From NCBI RefSeq assembly GCF_022605165.1, contig NC_063076.1, positions 434,001-498,000 of the forward strand: DNA of 64,000 bases, read 5' to 3'. This DNA is from Purpureocillium takamizusanense (taxonomy: Eukaryota; Ascomycota; Sordariomycetes; Hypocreales; Ophiocordycipitaceae). Within the stretch, counting starts at the first letter, position 1, and the number at the start of each line of letters is the position of its first letter. This document shows positions 58,983-64,000 of the stretch, in pieces. The position numbers were made by a program, and so were the translations under genes. Below the pieces are notes generated by a model. It saw only the letters and a list, made by a program, of their open reading frames with translations. It made no database searches and had not been told where the DNA came from.

Positions 58983-60360
58983 ATGGCTTCCACAAGGCGC
59001 GACAGCGCCCGGGGCCAGAACCACGACCGGCTCGGCGCCGGCGATGAGTTCGCCATGTCCCGCCTCGTCGAAATCGAGGCTGACCGAGAATACGATGCCG
59101 GCATGACCATCACAGCGCCGCAGAAGATGGCGTCGGCGTCGGCCGGCAGCCTCTTGACGTCGCTGCTCAGTTAGTTGCCCCCGGGACGAGGTCTCACGGC
59201 CGATGGCCCGCGCTGACACCCTTGTCCCCCCAGTGACGCCTCTCGACGTTGTTCGAGTCCGGCTGCAGTCGCAGAAGATGCCCACATCGACGGTCGACTT
59301 CTCCCGCCTCGCCCTCACCACCACCAGCCTCACTCCGGCGCAGACGGCCGAGCTCGGAGTTACGGCATGCTGCCGCGAGGTCTTCTTCGCGGGCAACGAC
59401 GCGTCGTACTGCATCGCCGCCCCCCGCATGGCCGCTCCAGCCGACTGCGCCGTGCAGGAGGTGCAGAAGAAGACGTACACGTCCACCATCGACGGCATGC
59501 GCAAGATCGCCCGTAACGAGGGCGTGACGACGCTGTGGCGGGGCCTGTCCCCCACCCTGGCCATGGCGGTGCCCGCCAACATCATCTACTTTGCCGGATA
59601 CGACTGGTTGCGGTACAGCAGTAAGAGCCCGCTGTCGGGGCTGTCGTCGGACCACGCTCCTCTGACGGCTGGGTCTCTGGCGCGTATCTTTGCGGCGACG
59701 TCGGTCAGCCCCATTGAACTGGTACGCACGAGGATGCAGGCCGCCTCCAGTGTCGGGACGACGAACCACTTGGTCGAGGCGTTCAACGGAATCCGAGAGA
59801 TGGTCGGCGTCCATGGGTACACTTCCTTGTGGAGAGGACTGACGCTCACGCTATGGCGCGATGTGCCCTTTTCGGGCATCTACTGGTGGGGATATGAGAC
59901 GATCCGGGCCAAGCTCACGGATGTTCGCGAGGAGAAGCGGGGTCGGTCTCTGAGTCTCTCAGACTCGCCCCAGCAGGCCCGGCTCAGGTCACAGAGTCAG
60001 GAGAACCACACCGAGACCTTTCTCGACAGCTTCACTGCGGGCGCCCTGTCCGGCGCCTTCGCCTCGATCGTGACCATGCCCTTTGACGTCGGCAAGACCC
60101 GCACGCAGGTGTACCGGGACGGGCCGCGAGGCGCGGTGGGCCATGCAGCTGCCCAGGCGCCCGAAGAGCTCAGCATGGTGCGCCTCTTGACGCACATCTT
60201 CAAGACGGAGGGCCTCGCGGGGCTCTGGAGGGGCTGGATCCCGCGGACGCTCAAGGTGGCGCCGGCCTGTGCCATAATGATCAGCAGCTACGAGGTGGGC
60301 AAGCGAGCGTTCCGCGGCGTAAACGAGCGAGCAGAGAGAAAGCACAAGGTCGGCATGTAA
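58983..60360 (+). CDS. MTM1: Mitochondrial carrier MTM1 (SLC25A39/40 family)
   Basis: Inner-membrane carrier; yeast Mtm1 affects manganese insertion into Sod2 and iron-sulfur balance, and human SLC25A39/40 import glutathione. Exons 58983-59169 and 59234-60360 give 437 residues; the junction makes SLLMTPLDVVRVRLQ. All three carrier signatures are present: TPLDVVRVRLQ, SPIELVRTRMQ and MPFDVGKTRTQ. Six helices with typical LWRGL and LWRGW stretches are visible. The first matrix loop is long and contains four Cys (two adjacent in VTACCREVF, then DASYC and PADC), as in SLC25A39, where such Cys are reported to sense iron-sulfur clusters. The long hydrophilic N-terminus (about 45 residues) is usual for this subfamily. 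Confidence 0.94.
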
Positions 60361-60874
60361 CGGCGGCACGGGTTCATGGGGCAGCAATACTGCATCTTTT
60401 TGGCGTTTGGGTCAGCGGGCTGTTGGCGGCGATTTGGCACTCCATTCAGCTGATAGACAAAATGAGTGTACGATATGATTTGAGCAACGGGAATGGCGGC
60501 TTCATCGCCATGACCGGAAAGATATTATTCGGTTGTTGACTTGAGTTGATGACATCTCAGTGTGCGTAATGATTTGGTCGTGAGTCGTGAGCTGGAGTAT
60601 ATGAGGCCATGCATTTGACGCCACCACAAGGTTTTCGTAACAACTCGCCGGACGATAGGCCATCTAAATCGGCCTGCTTGAAATGAGGCGACGTATCATC
60701 TCCTCGCCTCTGGAATTCATTTTAACAGTTTGAAGAGCTCGACGTGGGCGCCGCCAAACAGGCAGACAGCGTTCACCGCCCACAGCGCCCAAAACTTTCT
60801 CTCACCCCACCATCGCCAACCTGCTTTCACTCACTCAATCACACACATCCACCCACCACCCACCACCAACCAGC
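60361..60874. other. Spacer between MTM1 and the WD-repeat gene
   Basis: About 500 bases, ending in a CCACCCA-repeat-rich leader (60840-60872) just before the WD-repeat start. Nothing else seen. Confidence 0.55.
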
Positions 60875-62311
60875 ATGTACGACCTCTCCAACGTCGCACG
60901 GCACCACTTCCCGAGCCGCAGCGACGGCGACGATGACGCCGTGTACGTGCTGGACCTGCACCGCACGGCGGCGGGCCTCGCGTCCATCACGTCGGACCAG
61001 CGGCTGACGCTGCTGGACCCGACGCGCTTCGGCGGCGGCAGCGCGGCGGCGGCGAAAAGCTGGGAGCTCGGCCACGGGGGCGGCGTGGCGGCGCTGCGCG
61101 TGTTCGACGGGCCGGGGGGGCTCGTGTGCACGGCGGGCGAGGACGGGGGCGTGGCCGTGTGGGATGTGCGCGCGGCGGGCGAGGCGGCGAGGGTGGCGCG
61201 CTTCAAGGGTGAGTGAGCGTGTATATCGTGAGCTGACTGATGGGTGGTGGTGGTCCTGCGGAGACAAGGAGAGTAGAGGAGAGAATGAGGGAGAGGGAGA
61301 AAAGAGAAGTGAAGAGAGTGCGCTGACGGAGGAGGGCAGCGAGCGACGCGCCAATCTTGAGCATGGCGTGCAGCGCGAGCACACAGACGATAGCCGTGGG
61401 CACGGAGCTCGCCAACCACACAGCCTCGATATACCTATGGTATGTACAATCTACGCTCCCTTCTCCTTGACCCTTTCCCTTGCATCTGCCTCCTTCTGTT
61501 CCGGCGGCTGTATACAAAGTAGCGTGCGGGTGTGGGTGTGTGTGTATACACTCTTCATCAAAGGCTCATCTTCATGTATGCTAAACAACAACTCCAGGGA
61601 CGTGCGGACAACGCCCTCGCCGCGCGCGCACTACCAAGAAGTCCACTCCGACGACGTCACGACGCTGTCCTTTCACGCCTCGCAGCCGGCCCTCCTGCTC
61701 AGCGGCTCGACCGACGGGCTCGTCAACGTCTACGACACGCGCGTCGCCGACGAGGACGACCTGACGCTGCAGACGCTCAACCTCGGCGCCAGCATCCACC
61801 ACGCCGGCTTCCTCACCGACACCGAGGTCTACGCGCTCTCGCACGACGAGCGCTTCGCCCTCTACGACGTGGCCGAGCACCGCGCCTCGGGCGACGCCAC
61901 GCAGGCGTTTGGCGACTTGCGCGAGGCCCTTGTTGCTGCGGGCGGCGGCGACGATGGTGTCGTCCCCGTCCCCGTGCAGTACGTCGCCGGCGTGACGCCC
62001 AAGACGGACGGCAGCGGGGCCGTCATCGGCGCGGGATCTCAAGAGTGCGTACTTTCTTCCCCTGTCAGAGGTCCCCTTCCTCTGAGAAGGAACTTGCTGA
62101 CGGCCGAGGCAGCAAGCAGCACTTTGAGCTCGTCTTCATGGCGCGCGACCCGGCGCGCCAGCAGTGGGTCCTGGACCGCGCCAACGGCGTCGGCCTGCCG
62201 GGCGCGCACGGCGAGGAAATCGTGCGGTCGTTTTGCTTCTTCGACGAGGAGCAGCTGGTGTTTACGGCGGGCGAGGACGGCAACATCAAGGCCTGGAGGC
62301 CGGGCAGCTGA
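60875..62311 (+). CDS. WD40-repeat protein, WDR89-like
   Basis: Beta-propeller scaffold protein. Exons 60875-61208, 61340-61439, 61598-62044 and 62113-62311 give 359 residues. Repeats seen: GLVCTAGEDGGVAVWDVRAA (exon 1), IAVGTELANHTASIYLWDVR (exon 2/3 join), LLLSGSTDGLVNVYDTR (exon 3) and LVFTAGEDGNIKAWRPGS (end). The short exon 2 is supported by the fold: it supplies the strand pattern IAVGTELANHTASIYLW and joins in frame at both sides. This layout (few degenerate repeats, about 360 residues) fits WDR89-type proteins, whose role is unclear. No targeting signals. The last donor is the GTGCGT at 62045. It converges on FRG1. Confidence 0.85.
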
Positions 62312-62828
62312 GGTGTCCGGCGCTGAACCAAATCAAAAACAGTCAAACCATCATCAAGTGCATGTTGTTTTGTGTCAATTATGTCGTGCGCAGCAACAAT
62401 GCGCATGCCAGGCACCTGTTGCGACCTGTAGCGTCTAAAGCGCTAGATCCATGCGCGACCTCCTCTACCAGGCCGTTGGCCGTGGTGCAGATTTGCAAGA
62501 GCCTACCGGACTCGATATGGCAGTCCCTGGGGCCGGTGGGCGAGCCGTCGCGCCCTCTCGAGGCTATGTATGCACTTCACCGGGTGCTCTACCCGTTCCA
62601 TAAAGGGCCGTTCGTTGGCTCCAACCTCGCCTCCGCATGCGCGTGATTCGGGGGGGCGCGGCCACTCGCGGGTCGCGGGGCGCTTACAACGCCAGTTTCG
62701 TCGTCGCGTACGGAGTAGGCAACGCATCCTTCGTACCCCCAATTAAGCCACCGGCACCAGATCGGAGCCTGACCCGAGATGAAGCCTTCCTGGCGCTCTC
62801 GCCGCCGCTCACCATTAAAAGCCGCCGC
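62312..62828. other. Convergent spacer between the WD-repeat and FRG1 genes
   Basis: About 520 bases holding two 3' ends. No feature recognised. Confidence 0.55.
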
Positions 62829-63814
62829 TCACGCAAACTTGTCGTGCTTTCCCTTGACTTTAATGTCCAGCAGCTTCTCGTGGTAGTCGCCCTCGCGGCG
62901 GGCGCGCTTCAGCATCTTGATTTCGTCCTCGCTCAGCTTGCGGCCCGCCGCCTCCTCGAGCTCGCGGCGGCTGATCTTGGCCAGGGCCCTTTCCTCCTTG
63001 GACGCCCTGAGCTTGGGCTTGAAGCGCGCCTGCATGCGGATGCGCAGCGTCGTGTCGAAGGAGATGGCGTCGGCGTCGCCCCGCACCTCGGCGACCGGCG
63101 GCGCGCCCGCCTTGGCCGACGACGACGCCGGGGGCATGACCGTCAGCAGCGTGTCGCGCAGCGTCTGCACCTGGAACGTGCCCGGCGTGTCGGCCGTGGC
63201 GATGAGGGTGAAGCACTCGAGCGGTGAGACGGCCTCGGACGTCGCGGACAGGCGGCCGATCTTGTCGCATGCGAGGAACCTAGAAGAGCATTTCGCTGGC
63301 GCGTCAGCTTGCTGTCCGACTGCAAACGATATGAAGAGAGAGGAAGAAGAAGTGGGAAGGGGAGAAGGGGGAAGAGTATGGCTCGGCATGACTTGACGTA
63401 CCGTCCGTGATGCCCCTTGAAGCGAAAGTGTTCGGTGCCCGCAATCTTGTTGGCGACCCAGACCTGGCGCACGTCGTGCGGCTCCGCCGTCGCGGGGTTG
63501 TCGTCGACCGTGTTCTCGACGGGCATGGCGAACACCTTGCCGCTCGGGTCGCACGCCAGCGCCGACGGCTTGTCCGTGGGCAGCACGATCATGACGGGCC
63601 CGACCACGTCCGTGACCGCCTCGGCAGACACCCAGGTGTCGTCGCCGGCCGCCACCTCTGAGCTTTTGCCGCTGCCATCGTGTTCGTCGTCGCGGCGCGC
63701 GCGCTGGAGCTGCTTCGCCCCATCATCATCGTTGTCGTCGTCGCCGACGGCAGCCTTGTCGCGCTTCCGCTTCTTGGGCTTCTTGTCGCCCTTAAAGGTC
63801 AGCGGTTTGACCAT
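62829..63814 (-). CDS. FRG1: FRG1-like protein
   Basis: Nuclear/nucleolar protein related to human FRG1, linked to pre-mRNA splicing, RNA handling and actin bundling. Exons 63814-63402 and 63279-62829 give 287 residues; the junction makes GHHGRFLACDKIGRLS, the fascin-like beta-trefoil block of the family. N-terminus MVKPLTFKGDKKPKKRKRDK is the usual basic FRG1 start with a nuclear localisation signal. The C-terminal part (FKPKLRASKEERALAKISR and DYHEKLLDIKVKGKHDKF) also matches the family. Length near the usual 260-290 residues. Convergent with the WD-repeat gene. Confidence 0.92.
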
Positions 63815-64000
63815 GATTCCGAGCGGGTTGCGTCGGGATTCGGGCGCGCGCGGTGTCGAGCGGCGGCCAGGTGGTCATGCGTCGTCGTTTGACAGCTCGC
63901 TCGGCGGCAGGGCGGGTCGGCAGCTCGGGATGCGGCGAGCTCCAGTCATCAGCAGTTATTAGGTAAGCCAGCGGCTAGGGCACCCGATTTGGGCCACCTT

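Noticed and set aside
1..64000. CRISPR arrays, bacterial operons, prophage or plasmid features
   Set aside because: Spliced eukaryotic genes throughout; tandem repeats lack regular spacers.

Overview
The window is nuclear DNA of a filamentous ascomycete. Evidence: coding regions are interrupted by short introns (mostly 45-130 bases, GT..AG with CTAAC/CTGAC-like branch sites). The genes present are typical fungal ones: a Zn2Cys6 regulator, a hydrophobin, an RLM1-type MADS factor, GUP1, a fumarate reductase with a C-terminal cytochrome b5 domain, and MTM1. Coding sequence is GC-rich and intergenic sequence carries many simple repeats. The look is that of a Sordariomycete, possibly Hypocreales; this last step is inference. 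There are no operons or CRISPR arrays, and I saw no intact transposon.

Left part (1-13.3 kb) is accessory in character: the 3' end of an ABCC-type transporter, a ureohydrolase (agmatinase-like) with a signal peptide, a secreted alpha-L-fucosidase (GH29), a berberine-bridge-type FAD oxidase, a small hydrophobin, a SAM-dependent methyltransferase and a Zn2Cys6 regulator. Transporter, oxidase, methyltransferase and regulator together resemble the tailoring and control half of a metabolite cluster, but no core synthase (PKS, NRPS, terpene or DMAT synthase) is visible. A gene-poor stretch follows (13.3-20.5 kb) with tandem repeats and short open fragments I cannot assign.

Middle part (20.5-46.7 kb): RLM1-type MADS-box regulator, a secreted fasciclin-domain protein (convergent with it), fumarate reductase, a sugar/H+ symporter of the major facilitator superfamily, an intron-containing tRNA-Tyr(GTA), an unassigned Lys/Ser-rich protein, GUP1, and a multi-pass membrane protein convergent with GUP1. 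These genes are separated by unusually long spacers of 2-5 kb.

Right part (51.4-64 kb) is compact and mostly housekeeping: a 785-residue coiled-coil/disordered protein, an FBXO9/Hrt3-type F-box protein, a 171-residue unassigned protein, RLP24 (60S ribosome assembly) divergent from MTM1 (mitochondrial carrier), a WD-repeat protein and FRG1. Exon boundaries were worked out by hand from splice signals, reading frame and family motifs. Those called uncertain in the entries should be confirmed with transcripts. I found no convincing new multi-gene system; the best candidates for a closer look are the left-hand gene group, the short-loop hydrophobin, unusual splicing (a 34-base intron, a 5-base coding exon, a GC-AG intron) and the RLM1 intron-retention frame.
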